From NCBI GenBank assembly GCA_028678555.1, contig JAJRDF010000009.1, forward strand, positions 1-14,303: a stretch of 14,303 bases of DNA, written 5' to 3'. How positions within the stretch are numbered: the first letter of the stretch is position 1; each line of letters begins with the position of its first letter. This DNA comes from Methanomicrobiales archaeon (GTDB lineage Archaea > Halobacteriota > Methanomicrobia > Methanomicrobiales > JACTUA01). Below, piece by piece: positions 1-8,057 of this stretch. The notes beneath the pieces were generated by a model that saw nothing but the letters and a program-made list of their open reading frames with translations, did not search any database and was not told where the DNA came from. The position numbers were made by a program, and so were the translations under genes.

Positions 1-55
1 AACAACCACCGGAGCGGTTATCCCGTCCCCCCACCCACATTCAGGAAGAATTCCT

Positions 56-850
56 ATGGAGACCGTCATCTACTACTTCACCGGTACAGGGAACTCGCTC
101 TGGGCGGGGAGAAAACTCGCAGAGCAGATCCCGGATACGTCCCTCCGGCCGATGGCCCCCCTGGTCCGGAACGGCGGGCGGGTCCGCCCGGATGCAGAGC
201 GGGTGGGCAACGTCTGCCCGGTCTATTTCCTCGGGCTGCCCTCCCTGGCCGCACGGTTCGCGGGGATGCTGGGTCTGTCCGGCACCCGCTATGTCTTTGC
301 TGCCGTCACGATGGGCGGGATAGGAGGGACCGCTGCGCTCCGCCAGCTGGACGGGATCCTGTCGCGGAACAGAAAAGAGCTGGATGCAGGCAGTGCGGTG
401 AAGATGCCAGGGAACTACGTCGTGGGGTACAGTCCCCCCGACCCGGCAAAGCAGGAGGAACTGTTCCGGAACGCAGGAGAACAGCTGGCCGGTTTCGCAG
501 AGACCGTGAAGGCGGGAAAGAAGGCCCGGCCAGGGCCGGCCGTGTTCTCCGGTCTGATCCACGCGGTGTGGTATCCCCGGTTCATCGCCTCACTCCCGGG
601 ATCGGACCGGGAGTTCACCGTCTCGGACGCCTGCACCTCCTGCAGCACCTGCGTCCAGGTCTGCCCCGTTGAGAACATCACGCTGGAGGCGGGAAGACCC
701 GTCTGGCACCACCGCTGCGAATGCTGCCTGGCCTGCATCCACACCTGCCCCGTGGAGGCTATCCAGCGGGGAAAGAAGACGGCCGGACGGGCCCGGTACC
801 GGCACCCGGCGGTCTCCCTCCCGGACCTGAAGGGGCAGCAGAAAGGGTAA
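56..850 (+). CDS. EFR1-type flavodoxin/ferredoxin fusion protein
   Basis: 264 residues, ATG start with AGGA at 43-46 as the ribosome site. The N-terminal part (about 1-185) is flavodoxin-like: it opens with a beta strand and the phosphate loop TGTGNS (residues 10-15) expected to hold the FMN phosphate. The C-terminal part carries two complete 4Fe-4S motifs of the C-x2-C-x2-C-x3-C-P form: C193/C196/C199/C203 and C221/C224/C227/C231, with an extra C223. There is no signal peptide or membrane segment, so it should be a cytosolic electron carrier passing electrons between flavin and two clusters. Proteins of this build (EFR1 family) are common in anaerobes, but their partners are mostly unknown. 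It stands alone on its strand and is convergent with the hydrolase gene. Family assignment is sure; the physiological partner is not known. Confidence 0.9.
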   Translation: METVIYYFTGTGNSLWAGRKLAEQIPDTSLRPMAPLVRNGGRVRPDAERVGNVCPVYFLGLPSLAARFAGMLGLSGTRYVFAAVTMGGIGGTAALRQLDGILSRNRKELDAGSAVKMPGNYVVGYSPPDPAKQEELFRNAGEQLAGFAETVKAGKKARPGPAVFSGLIHAVWYPRFIASLPGSDREFTVSDACTSCSTCVQVCPVENITLEAGRPVWHHRCECCLACIHTCPVEAIQRGKKTAGRARYRHPAVSLPDLKGQQKG

Positions 851-862
851 GGGGCGGGACCG

Positions 863-1753
863 CTACCCGCCGGCGGGATGACCGGGTACTGTCACGGACC
901 GTGCGTAGGGAGGATACGGGATGATGCCCCGGTCCCTGAGGGGATCGGAGAAGGTGACCGAATCCCCGTTCCGCTCGGCCACTGACAGGTACGAGAAGTA
1001 CCGGTGCTCCCGGACCTCGGGCAGGTCGCGGAATCCCGCCGCTTCCGCGGGCGTGATCCCCCGGAACCGGTCCACGGTGAGGGTCGCAGTGGTCCCCCGG
1101 AGCATGTGGTACTCGCGGATGGTGAGGCGGTCGCTGTCCTGCTCAACGAGAAGCCACCGGAGCGGGTTGAAGGTCGGGATCGTCTGGCCCGGGTACGTGA
1201 CAGCCATGTATGCCTTGACCACCGCCGACGCGCCGATGAACCCGAAGAAGATGAGGGCGTACGCACCCAGGGCCGGGGGGCCGACCAGCCCCAGCGCGGC
1301 CAGGGTGACAAAGAACAGCGACACACCGAAGAGTACCAGGCTCGGCCCCGGGAAGATTCCTGCCGTGTACTTCCGGTCGGTGAAGGGGTAGAGAACCGGG
1401 ATCCCCGGGTAGGCCAGGTAATCTTCCAGGACATGGAGGAGCGTCCCGGCCAGCATGACGCCAAGGGCCAGGGGGACAAAGATCCCGGGATCCATCCAGG
1501 GGATGCGGCCACTCAGTGCCAGGACCCACGCCACCAGGAACGCCAGGGCCGATATGGCCAGTCCCCCCCCGATACTGTGGGTGAACCCGCCATGGGTGAA
1601 GAGGTAGAGCCGGTGATTCCGGCGGGGAATCAGGTGAAACGTGATATCGATATCCGGAATGATGGCCCCGAGAACAGCGAACGGGAGCAGCGAATCCGGA
1701 GCCGGCAGGGAGAAGACCACGAGTGCCGACAGGGCGTGGGTGAAGGTGTCCAC
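863..1753 (-). CDS. membrane-bound metal-dependent hydrolase (YdjM/DUF457 family)
   Basis: 296 residues. The start is a GTG; the N-terminus MDTFTHALSA matches the usual opening of this family, whose first histidine (H6) is part of the metal site. Other likely metal ligands are D34 and D36 in IPDID, H54 and H59 in HGGFTHS, and H107 and D111 in LLHVLEDY. About five hydrophobic segments lie at roughly 23-38, 62-80, 91-108, 137-155 and 160-178. A soluble tail of about 110 residues follows, beginning near FNPLRW, as in archaeal members. The family is predicted to be a membrane phosphoesterase or hydrolase; its substrate is unknown. A TATA-like box 28 bases before the GTG implies its own promoter with almost no leader, separate from the histidine kinase gene 100 bases upstream. 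Its 3' end faces the flavodoxin gene with only 12 bases between. Confidence 0.88.
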   Translation of the reverse strand: MDTFTHALSALVVFSLPAPDSLLPFAVLGAIIPDIDITFHLIPRRNHRLYLFTHGGFTHSIGGGLAISALAFLVAWVLALSGRIPWMDPGIFVPLALGVMLAGTLLHVLEDYLAYPGIPVLYPFTDRKYTAGIFPGPSLVLFGVSLFFVTLAALGLVGPPALGAYALIFFGFIGASAVVKAYMAVTYPGQTIPTFNPLRWLLVEQDSDRLTIREYHMLRGTTATLTVDRFRGITPAEAAGFRDLPEVREHRYFSYLSVAERNGDSVTFSDPLRDRGIIPYPPYARSVTVPGHPAGG

Positions 1754-1776
1754 GGGAGAAGGGTTGTCCCCCTTCG

Positions 1777-1784
1777 CTCATAAA
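1777..1784 (-). promoter_or_regulatory. TATA-like box for the hydrolase gene
   Basis: Reads TTTATGAG on the minus strand. Its centre is about 28 bases before the GTG start at 1753, the spacing expected of an archaeal TATA box if transcription begins at or within a few bases of the start codon. A purine-rich AAGGGGG also lies about 13 bases before the GTG, so a short leader is possible. Predicted from position only. Confidence 0.4.
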
Positions 1785-1853
1785 CCGGGCGGCCGGTGGG
1801 AGAGGAGAGTGAAGGACAGGTCTCCGGTTCAGGTCAGGCATCGGTCGTCCGGT

Positions 1854-2894
1854 TCAGGGTGAAACCGACGGTTCCGGTTCGGCCCGGAACCGGTACACTC
1901 CCCGCGGGGCTAGGATCTCGAACCGGGCGCCGTAGCCCTCCACGCCGGTCTCCCGGATGGAGAGGCCGGTGATGGCCAGGATCTCCCGGGTGAGAAAGAG
2001 GCCAAGCCCCGTGTTCCTTCCGTACCCCCGGTTGAAGATCAGGTCCTTCTCGGCCTCCCCGATACCCGTGCCATTATCCTCGCAGAGGAGGAGGAGCCCC
2101 TCCGGCGTCTCCCGGGAGCCGAATCGGATCAGGGTGGCCTGCCCGTGCATGATGGCATTCTCCACAAGGTTATGGAAGATCTTCTCCATCAGCGGATCCG
2201 CGTAGATCTCGAGATCGTCCAGATCCCCCATAACTTCGACCTGGCCGGGGATGAAACCGGCCATCACCCGGTCCACGTGGTCCTGGACCCGCTGCCAGGA
2301 CGGGGACTTGACCCCGATCTCCTGGTACTCCCGGGCAAACCGTACCTGGTGGCTGAGGGTCCCGAGAAGCACCTCCTCCTTCCGGAAGATCTCCCGGAGG
2401 TCGGGATCACTTGTCATCTCCTGTGAGAGTTCCACGTACCCGCCGAGAGCCGTGAGCCGGTTCATCATGTCATGGCGGGTGATGCTCGCGAGAAGGTTCA
2501 GCTTCTGGTTCGCCTGCCGGAGGGCTGCCTCGGCCTGTTTCCGGTCCGAGATGTCCCGGATGATGACAAGGAACAGTCCCGCATCCTCCACCAGGTTCAG
2601 GCTCACGTCTGTGGTGAACTCCTCCCCGCCCGGGCGCAGGTGGACCCATTCGACCCGCAGCGAGCCCTTTTCCTGTGCAGCCGTAAGGTGTTCCCGCATC
2701 AGCTCTGAGGAGGGTACTCCCGGGGGCTGCAATTCCGGAGAGAACCCGTTGCAGGGGCTCTGGCCCAGGATCTCGGCCCGGCTGCGGGCGAAGAGAGCCT
2801 CTGCGGCCGGGTTGCAGTCAATGAACCGGCTGCCCCGGATCAGGAGGATCGCATCCCCCGCCCGGTCAAAGATCCGGTGGAAATCCTCAGCCAT
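1854..2894 (-). CDS. PAS-domain sensor histidine kinase, cytoplasmic
   Basis: 346 residues from the ATG at 2894. The domains are a PAS domain (about 5-115, ending in the typical IIRDISDRK exit), a short coiled linker (117-135), an H-box around SITRHDMMNRL with the phospho-acceptor H141, and a HATPase domain at about 225-335. The HATPase has an N-box HNLVENAIMHG (N246), a G1 box DNGTGIG (273-279) and a G2 box GLGLFL (296-301). All catalytic parts are present. There is no membrane segment, so the signal is probably intracellular. The H-box style RHDMMNRLTAL is common in methanogen kinases. No response regulator gene is adjacent. Start choice: a GTG at 2903 is also possible, because GGAGGA at 2914-2919 is 10 bases before it and 19 before the ATG. 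The open frame reaches 3044, but that extension lacks family resemblance. It is divergent from the tetrapyrrole operon; no functional link is shown. Confidence 0.88.
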   Translation of the reverse strand: MAEDFHRIFDRAGDAILLIRGSRFIDCNPAAEALFARSRAEILGQSPCNGFSPELQPPGVPSSELMREHLTAAQEKGSLRVEWVHLRPGGEEFTTDVSLNLVEDAGLFLVIIRDISDRKQAEAALRQANQKLNLLASITRHDMMNRLTALGGYVELSQEMTSDPDLREIFRKEEVLLGTLSHQVRFAREYQEIGVKSPSWQRVQDHVDRVMAGFIPGQVEVMGDLDDLEIYADPLMEKIFHNLVENAIMHGQATLIRFGSRETPEGLLLLCEDNGTGIGEAEKDLIFNRGYGRNTGLGLFLTREILAITGLSIRETGVEGYGARFEILAPRGVYRFRAEPEPSVSP

Positions 2895-3056
2895 CAGCCC
2901 CACCCACTGATGATCCTCCCGCACCCTCGCCCCTCTCAAATGACGGTCAGGCAGGGGAGATGAAAAAGATATGGATTCTGCCCTCACGAAGCCTTCCCGG
3001 GAGGCGAACGGCCGGTGATGCGGTGCGGACCTCTGTGCCGCCATCAGAATCCAACA

Positions 3057-3066
3057 CCTTAATTTC
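3057..3066 (+). promoter_or_regulatory. TATA-like box of the tetrapyrrole operon
   Basis: An AT-rich core (CCTTAATTTC) in otherwise GC-rich DNA, centred 28-29 bases before the ATG at 3090. It would place transcription start at or just before the first codon. The divergent region 2895-3089 (about 195 bases) also holds a second AT-rich patch, CCATATCTTTTTC read on the minus strand near 2961-2974, which could serve the kinase gene. I see no clear operator repeats there. Confidence 0.4.
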
Positions 3067-3089
3067 AGGGCGAACCGATACAGGTACCG

Positions 3090-3719
3090 ATGGTGCCCCT
3101 GGTGCTGGACCTTTCCGGGAGACGGGTGGTCATCTTCGGAGGGGGACCGGTGGGCGCCCGCAAGGCCTCTTTCTTCTCGGGCGAAGCCGAGGTGACGGTG
3201 GTCTCCAGGTCCTTTGATCCGGTGTTCGAAACACTTCAGGTCCGGAAGGTATCAAAGGACCTGAGGGCGGTGTCTGACCGGGACCTGGCAGGCCTCCTGA
3301 AAGGTGTGTTCCTGGCCGTGGCGGCCACGGACGATGGGGACCTCAATGACCGTATCGGAACGATGTGCCGGGCGTCGGGCATCCACTTCAACAATGCCCG
3401 GGGCACTCCGGGGGACGTTGTCCTGCCCGCGGTCACGAAGGGAACGCACCATGGCATAGCCATCACCACGTTCGGGAAGGCCCCGGGCATGGCCCGGTTC
3501 CTGCGGGAACGGTTCGAGGCAGAGTATCCCGGGCTGGACCCCATGATCGAACTCACGGAACGGCTCCGGACCGAGCTGAAGGACCGGGTCCCGGACCAGG
3601 CCGGTCGTCAGGAGATTATCGGGCGGGTGCTGGCCGATCGGGAGATCTGGGACGCGGTGAACCGTGATGGTGACCGGGCATGGGCCCTCGTGGAAGGGAG
3701 GTACCTCCATGGCCGGTGA
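3090..3719 (+). CDS. precorrin-2 dehydrogenase (sirohydrochlorin synthase, Met8p/SirC-like)
   Basis: 209 residues. It oxidises precorrin-2 to sirohydrochlorin with NAD+; some family members also insert iron. The N-terminal Rossmann fold has the dinucleotide loop FGGGPVGARKA (16-26), followed by LAVAATDD (74-82). The dimerisation part PAVTKG..HGIAITTFGKAPGMARFLRE (113-140) matches the family's S/T-x-G-x-[SA]-P-x-[LM]-A-R-x-[LI]-R-E segment. A helical tail follows. Length suits a standalone archaeal form without the CysG methyltransferase half, which is supplied by cobA six genes on. Oddity: where Salmonella CysG and yeast Met8p have an active-site Asp (CysG Asp104, in N-V-V-D), this protein reads FNNARGTPGD (100-109) with no Asp in place. 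First gene of the operon; its end overlaps hemA by 11 bases. Confidence 0.88.
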   Translation: MVPLVLDLSGRRVVIFGGGPVGARKASFFSGEAEVTVVSRSFDPVFETLQVRKVSKDLRAVSDRDLAGLLKGVFLAVAATDDGDLNDRIGTMCRASGIHFNNARGTPGDVVLPAVTKGTHHGIAITTFGKAPGMARFLRERFEAEYPGLDPMIELTERLRTELKDRVPDQAGRQEIIGRVLADREIWDAVNRDGDRAWALVEGRYLHGR

Positions 3720-4983
3720 ACTCTTCGTTGATCTCGCCCTCGCCTCTGTCTCCCACCATGACGCCAAGGTGCCGGAGCTGGAGGCAGCCCGCCTGCCCGA
3801 GGGGCAGGAGTTCCTCCGCATGGCCCGGGAACAGTTCCGGGGCGTGATCCTGCTCCAGACCTGCAACCGGGTGGAACTTTTCGTGCAGGGGACCGGCCCT
3901 GCCCTCGCCGGCTTCCTGGGGGCACAGGGGAAGAAGGGCTACCAGGTGATGGAAGGCGAGGCCGTCCTCCGCCACCTGCTGGAGCTGGCCGCCGGTATCG
4001 ACTCCATGATCGTGGGGGAGGACCAGATCCTGGGGCAGCTGAAGGAGGCCGCGGCGGCCAGCCGGGATGCGGGTGCCTCGAGCCCGGTGCTGGACCTCTG
4101 CATCGACAAGGCCGTCCATGCCGGCATCCGGGTCCGGGAGCTGACCCGGATCAACCGGGGGGCGGTCTCCATCGGTTCCGCGGCCGTGATCCTGGCCGAG
4201 CAGCTCCTGGGGGACCTGCGGCAGAAGCACATCCTGGTGGTGGGCTCCGGCGAGATGGGGATGCTCGTCGCGAAGGCCCTCATGGAGAAGGACCTGACCG
4301 CCATCTACGTGGCCAACCGGACCTACGAGCGGGCCGTCACCCTCGCAGAGAAGATCGGCGGGAGGGCGGTGTACCTGAAAGATCTTTACCACTACATCGC
4401 CCTCTCGGACGTGGTCATCTCCTGTACGTCGGCACCCCACCCCATCATCCACTGTGACGGCCTCGCCGCTGCCATGAAGGAGCGGCAGTGGCCCACGGAC
4501 CGGAGCCCGAGACCGCTGGTACTCATTGACATCGCCCAGCCCCGGGACGTCGAGGAAAATGCGGGGGAGATCCCGGGAGTGAGCCTCTTCACCATCGACA
4601 ACCTCCGGTCGGTCAGCGACCAGGCGCGGAAGTCCCGGCTGGAGGAGGCTGAGCGGGCCCGGGAGTTTGTCAGGGACGAGGTCTCACCGTTCGCTGCGCT
4701 GGTGAACCGGGCTGCCGCTGACGATACCCTCTCGGTCCTCTACACCTGGGCGGAGGCGATCCGGACCCGGGAGCGGGACCGGGCCCTCCACCGGCTGGGC
4801 GATGACAGCCCCCGCACCGCCGAGATCCTGGACGACCTGACCCGGGTGATCGTGAAGAAACTCCTCTCCGATGCCACCATTTCCATCCGGGAGTGCGCGG
4901 AGCACGGGGAGATGGGCCTTGCCGAATCCATCGTGAGGGCCATTACCGAAGGTGAGAAGATATGTTTCCCGAGAGACGAATGA
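3709..4983 (+). CDS. hemA: glutamyl-tRNA reductase
   Basis: 424 residues. It reduces glutamyl-tRNA(Glu) to glutamate-1-semialdehyde with NADPH, the first committed step of the C5 route to tetrapyrroles. The catalytic cysteine is C52 in LLQTCNRVELF. The signature IVGEDQILGQ lies at 101-110, and the NADPH loop VVGSGEMG at 177-184. A long C-terminal helical dimerisation arm follows, with LSDVVISCTSAPH (232-244) marking the Rossmann end. The start ATG is chosen because GGAGGT at 3697-3702 sits six bases before it. A longer frame from 3664 has no ribosome site and adds residues foreign to the family. It overlaps the preceding gene by 11 bases and hemB by 22, so translation is probably coupled. In bacteria this enzyme is the usual point of heme feedback; nothing in the sequence shows that here. 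Confidence 0.96.
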   Translation: MAGELFVDLALASVSHHDAKVPELEAARLPEGQEFLRMAREQFRGVILLQTCNRVELFVQGTGPALAGFLGAQGKKGYQVMEGEAVLRHLLELAAGIDSMIVGEDQILGQLKEAAAASRDAGASSPVLDLCIDKAVHAGIRVRELTRINRGAVSIGSAAVILAEQLLGDLRQKHILVVGSGEMGMLVAKALMEKDLTAIYVANRTYERAVTLAEKIGGRAVYLKDLYHYIALSDVVISCTSAPHPIIHCDGLAAAMKERQWPTDRSPRPLVLIDIAQPRDVEENAGEIPGVSLFTIDNLRSVSDQARKSRLEEAERAREFVRDEVSPFAALVNRAAADDTLSVLYTWAEAIRTRERDRALHRLGDDSPRTAEILDDLTRVIVKKLLSDATISIRECAEHGEMGLAESIVRAITEGEKICFPRDE

Positions 4984-5945
4984 GACGGTACCGGCGCCCG
5001 GGGATCCGGCGCCTCCTGGCCGAGACCCACCTGCGCCCCGAACACCTGATCGCACCCCTGTTTGTGGACGAGACGATCCGGCGCCCGGCGCCCCTCTCCG
5101 CCCTGCCCGGGCAGGACCGTCTCCCCCTCTCCGCACTGCCCAGCGTCGCAGGGGAACTCCGGGACCTGGGCATCGGCGCGGTACTTCTCTTCGGCATCCC
5201 GGCGAGGAAGGATGCGGAGGCCTCATCGGCGTCCGACCCGGACGGGATCATCCCCCGGGCACTCCACACGATCCGGGACGAGGTGCCGGATCTTACGCTT
5301 ATTACCGATGTCTGCGCCTGCGAGTACACCGACCATGGCCACTGCGGGATCCTGGGCCAGGTGAAGGGAAGGACCGAGCTCCTGAACGATGCGTCCCTGG
5401 ACCTGATGGCGAGGATTGCCCTCTCCCATGCGGACGCGGGGGCCGACATCGTGGCCCCCTCCTGTATGCTGGACGGCGTCGTCCTGACCCTCCGGGACGC
5501 ACTGGACGACGGCGGCCACGACGACGTGCTGATCATGTCTTACTCCAGCAAGTTCGCCTCCCACCTGTACGGGCCCTTCCGGGAAGCTGCCGGCTCGGGC
5601 TGCCAGGAGGGGGACCGGTCCGGGTACCAGCTGCCGGTGGGGAACGCCCGTGAGGCGCTGATGGAGTCGGCTCTGGACGCGGCGGAGGGTGCGGATATCC
5701 TGATGGTGAAACCGGCAGGCTACTACCTGGACCTTATCCCGGCGCTCCGTGTCCACGGTCTTCCCGTCGCCGCCTTCCAGGTGAGCGGCGAGTATGCCAT
5801 GATACGGGCGGCCGCGGCCCAGGGGTGGCTCCCCGAGCGGGAGACGGTGCTGGAGACCCTCTCCTGCATCCGGCGGGCAGGGGCGGATCTCGTCATCACC
5901 TACTTTGCGCGGCAGGCCGCGGGGTGGCTGCGTGAAGAGCAGTGA
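4962..5945 (+). CDS. hemB: porphobilinogen synthase (delta-aminolevulinate dehydratase)
   Basis: 327 residues, the family's usual size. It condenses two 5-aminolevulinate molecules to porphobilinogen. The Schiff-base lysines are K197 in SYSSKFASHLYGPFREA and K250 in LMVKPAGYYLD. The zinc-type active-site cysteines are visible as DVCACEYTDHGHCG (C118, C120, C128), so this is a zinc-dependent enzyme rather than the magnesium/aspartate type. The start ATG has GGTGA at 4951-4955, six bases upstream and inside hemA. The reading frame begins 22 bases before hemA ends and finishes 14 bases into hemL. Confidence 0.96.
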   Translation: MFPERRMRRYRRPGIRRLLAETHLRPEHLIAPLFVDETIRRPAPLSALPGQDRLPLSALPSVAGELRDLGIGAVLLFGIPARKDAEASSASDPDGIIPRALHTIRDEVPDLTLITDVCACEYTDHGHCGILGQVKGRTELLNDASLDLMARIALSHADAGADIVAPSCMLDGVVLTLRDALDDGGHDDVLIMSYSSKFASHLYGPFREAAGSGCQEGDRSGYQLPVGNAREALMESALDAAEGADILMVKPAGYYLDLIPALRVHGLPVAAFQVSGEYAMIRAAAAQGWLPERETVLETLSCIRRAGADLVITYFARQAAGWLREEQ

Positions 5946-7179
5946 TCTCTATTCCGAAGCCCGGACCCTTCTGCCAGGTGGGGTCTCAAGCCCTGTCCGG
6001 GCCATCTCCCCGTATCCCTTCTACACACGGAAGGCGTCGGGCGCCCGCCTCACCACGGTGGAGGGGACGACCCTCATCGACTGCTGCATGGCCTACGGGC
6101 CCCTGATTCTGGGACATGCCCACCCGGAGGTCCGGAAGGCGCTGGAGGCCCAGCTCCCGGAGGGATGGGTGTACGGCACCCCGTCGCCCCACGAGCTGGA
6201 ACTGGCCCGTCTGATTACCGGAGACCATCCCTCCGTGGAGATGATCCGGTTCGTCTCCAGCGGCGCGGACGCCACCATGTCAGCGCTGCGGCTGGCCCGG
6301 GGATTCACGGGGAAGGGGGATATTGTCAAGGTGGAGGGGGGGTTCCACGGGGCCCATGATGCGGTGCTGGTGAAGGCCGGATCCGGGGCGACCACCCTCG
6401 GCATCCCGGACTCAGCAGGCGTCCTTCCGGATGTGGCCCGCCATACCCTCTCGGTGCCGTTCAATGATGCGGAAGCCCTGTCCCGGACCCTCTCGGCCCA
6501 TGCTGATGTGGCCGCCGTGATCCTGGAACCGGTCATGGGAAATATCGGCCCGATCCTTCCGGAGAAAGATTACCTGGCTCAGGTCCGGTCCATCACCCGG
6601 GAGCATGGCGTTCTCCTGATCTTCGATGAGGTCATCACCGGATACCGGGTCGGGATCGGCGGCGCCCAGAAGAAGTATAGCGTCGTGCCCGATCTCTCCA
6701 CCTTCGGCAAGATCATTGGCGGGGGGCTCCCCATCGGGGCCCTGGGGGGCCGGAGGGAGATCATGTCCCTCGTGGCCCCCGCCGGGCCGGTCTACCAGGC
6801 CGGGACATTCAACGGGAACCCCCTCTCCCTCACCGCAGGTCTTGCCACGCTGCGGATCCTCCACCGGGACCCCTCGCTCTACCGGAGGATGGAGGACGGA
6901 ACACGGGCCATCGGGGAATCGATACCCCGGTCCCCGAAGGGCTCCTTTGTCCGGCTGGGATCGATGTTCAAGTACTTCTTCCGTTCCTCCCCGCCGCGGG
7001 ATTACCGGCAGGCGAAGGAATGCGACACCACGGCCTTCCGGGCCTTCTGGGAACGGATGATGCGGGAAGGGATCTTCCTGCCTCCCTCCCAGTTCGAGAC
7101 CAACTTCCTCTCCGGGGCCCACGGCGAGGATGAGATCCGGGCCATCGCCGGGAGGTACGCGGCATGCCTCTCCGGATAG
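5932..7179 (+). CDS. hemL: glutamate-1-semialdehyde 2,1-aminomutase
   Basis: 415 residues from a GTG start, with GGGGTGG at 5920-5926 just before it. The following residues KSSDLYSEARTLLPGGVSSPVR match the normal N-terminus of the family. It is a PLP enzyme of aminotransferase fold that moves the amino group of glutamate-1-semialdehyde to give 5-aminolevulinate. The PLP lysine is K260 in STFGKIIGGGLPIGA; the cofactor aspartate is D232 in FDEVITGYRVG. Minor oddity: the usual SGTEATMSA reads SGADATMSA (110-118), a conservative change. A TTG at 5905 could begin a longer frame but would add a stretch that is only hemB read out of frame. It overlaps hemB by 14 bases and hemC by 16. Confidence 0.95.
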   Translation: MKSSDLYSEARTLLPGGVSSPVRAISPYPFYTRKASGARLTTVEGTTLIDCCMAYGPLILGHAHPEVRKALEAQLPEGWVYGTPSPHELELARLITGDHPSVEMIRFVSSGADATMSALRLARGFTGKGDIVKVEGGFHGAHDAVLVKAGSGATTLGIPDSAGVLPDVARHTLSVPFNDAEALSRTLSAHADVAAVILEPVMGNIGPILPEKDYLAQVRSITREHGVLLIFDEVITGYRVGIGGAQKKYSVVPDLSTFGKIIGGGLPIGALGGRREIMSLVAPAGPVYQAGTFNGNPLSLTAGLATLRILHRDPSLYRRMEDGTRAIGESIPRSPKGSFVRLGSMFKYFFRSSPPRDYRQAKECDTTAFRAFWERMMREGIFLPPSQFETNFLSGAHGEDEIRAIAGRYAACLSG

Positions 7180-8057
7180 GGACGCGGGGGAGCCGCCTCG
7201 CCCTTGCCCAGGCCGAGATGGTCTGCCGGGCGCTGGCGGCCCAGGGAGTGGAGGTGGAGACCTCCATCATCCGGACGAAGGGGGACGAGGTGACGGGTGT
7301 CCCGCTCCACGAGATAGGCGGGCAGGGCGTCTTTGTCCGGGCCCTGGACGATGCGATCCTTTCCGGCGAGATCGATGCCGCGGTGCACAGCATGAAGGAC
7401 ATCCCGGCACAGCGGCCTGAAGGCGTCTCCACCATCGCGGTCCTGCCGCGGGAATCCCCTGCCGACTTCCTGGCCCTCTCCACCGGCATGGCGGATGTGA
7501 AGGTGGTGGGCACCTCCAGCACGCGCCGGAAGGCCCAGATCCTGCGGCATGATCCAACGATGGAGGTGAGGGTGCTCAGGGGCAACGTGGATACCCGGGT
7601 GCGCAGGCTCCTGGCCGGGGATTACCATGCCATCGTGCTGGCCGAGGCCGGCATGAAGCGGCTGGGGATCACCCTCCGGGGATCCCGTCTCCCCCCGGAG
7701 CGGTTCGTCCCCACGGCCAACCAGGGGGCGGTGGCGGTGGTATGCCGGGCTGATCCCGGCCTCCTCATCACCCTTGCCTGCATCGACCACACGCCCACCC
7801 GCCGCGACGTGACCCTCGAGCGGGCGGTGATGGAAGCGGTGGGTGGCGGCTGTGCCACGCCCATGGGGATCTACTGCCGGCAGGGTCACCTGATCGCCGA
7901 GATCCTGGCTCCGGACGGCTCCCGCACAGAACGGCTGGAGGTGGATGTGGGGATCGCAGAGGAAGCACGGCGGCATGGAGAGGTGCTCCGGGACCGGGCG
8001 AGGGACCTGATCGCAATGGCGCCTGGGGCCATGGCGCCGGGGGCAGATGAACCATGA
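7164..8057 (+). CDS. hemC: hydroxymethylbilane synthase (porphobilinogen deaminase)
   Basis: 297 residues. It links four porphobilinogens into the linear tetrapyrrole hydroxymethylbilane. The opening IGTRGSRLALAQ is the family signature. The catalytic aspartate is D79 in VHSMKDIP, the substrate-binding arginines lie in GTSSTRRKAQI (117-127), and the dipyrromethane cofactor cysteine is C230 in VGGGCATPMG. The start ATG is preceded by GGAGGT at 7151-7156, seven bases away and inside hemL. Oddity: the tail ends in a duplicated AMAPG unit (residues 284-293), encoded by a 15-base tandem repeat, just before the stop. Overlaps hemL by 16 bases; its stop shares ATGA with the start of cobA. Confidence 0.96.
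   Translation: MPLRIGTRGSRLALAQAEMVCRALAAQGVEVETSIIRTKGDEVTGVPLHEIGGQGVFVRALDDAILSGEIDAAVHSMKDIPAQRPEGVSTIAVLPRESPADFLALSTGMADVKVVGTSSTRRKAQILRHDPTMEVRVLRGNVDTRVRRLLAGDYHAIVLAEAGMKRLGITLRGSRLPPERFVPTANQGAVAVVCRADPGLLITLACIDHTPTRRDVTLERAVMEAVGGGCATPMGIYCRQGHLIAEILAPDGSRTERLEVDVGIAEEARRHGEVLRDRARDLIAMAPGAMAPGADEP
8016..8045 (+). repeat. 15-base tandem duplication at the 3' end of hemC
   Basis: Two adjacent copies, ATGGCGCCTGGGGCC (8016-8030) and ATGGCGCCGGGGGCA (8031-8045), agree at 13 of 15 bases and encode MAPGA twice. In frame, so the protein tail is simply five residues longer. Confidence 0.85.

Noticed and set aside
866..877. Palindrome CCCGCCGGCGGG at the end of the hydrolase gene, as a possible terminator
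   Set aside because: It lies inside coding sequence, has no T-run after it on either strand, and is likely chance in GC-rich DNA.
1004..1783. A 259-codon plus-strand frame across the hydrolase gene
   Set aside because: The minus-strand hydrolase has its metal motifs and membrane segments in order. The plus frame is charged low-complexity sequence.
2895..3044. A longer start for the histidine kinase
   Set aside because: The extra 50 residues do not resemble a PAS lead-in and cross the divergent promoter region. The ATG at 2894, or the GTG at 2903, lies where the domain begins.
3616..4452. A 278-codon minus-strand frame opposite hemA
   Set aside because: It lies wholly within a certain gene, has low-complexity His/Asp/Gly-rich composition, and no ribosome site or motif.
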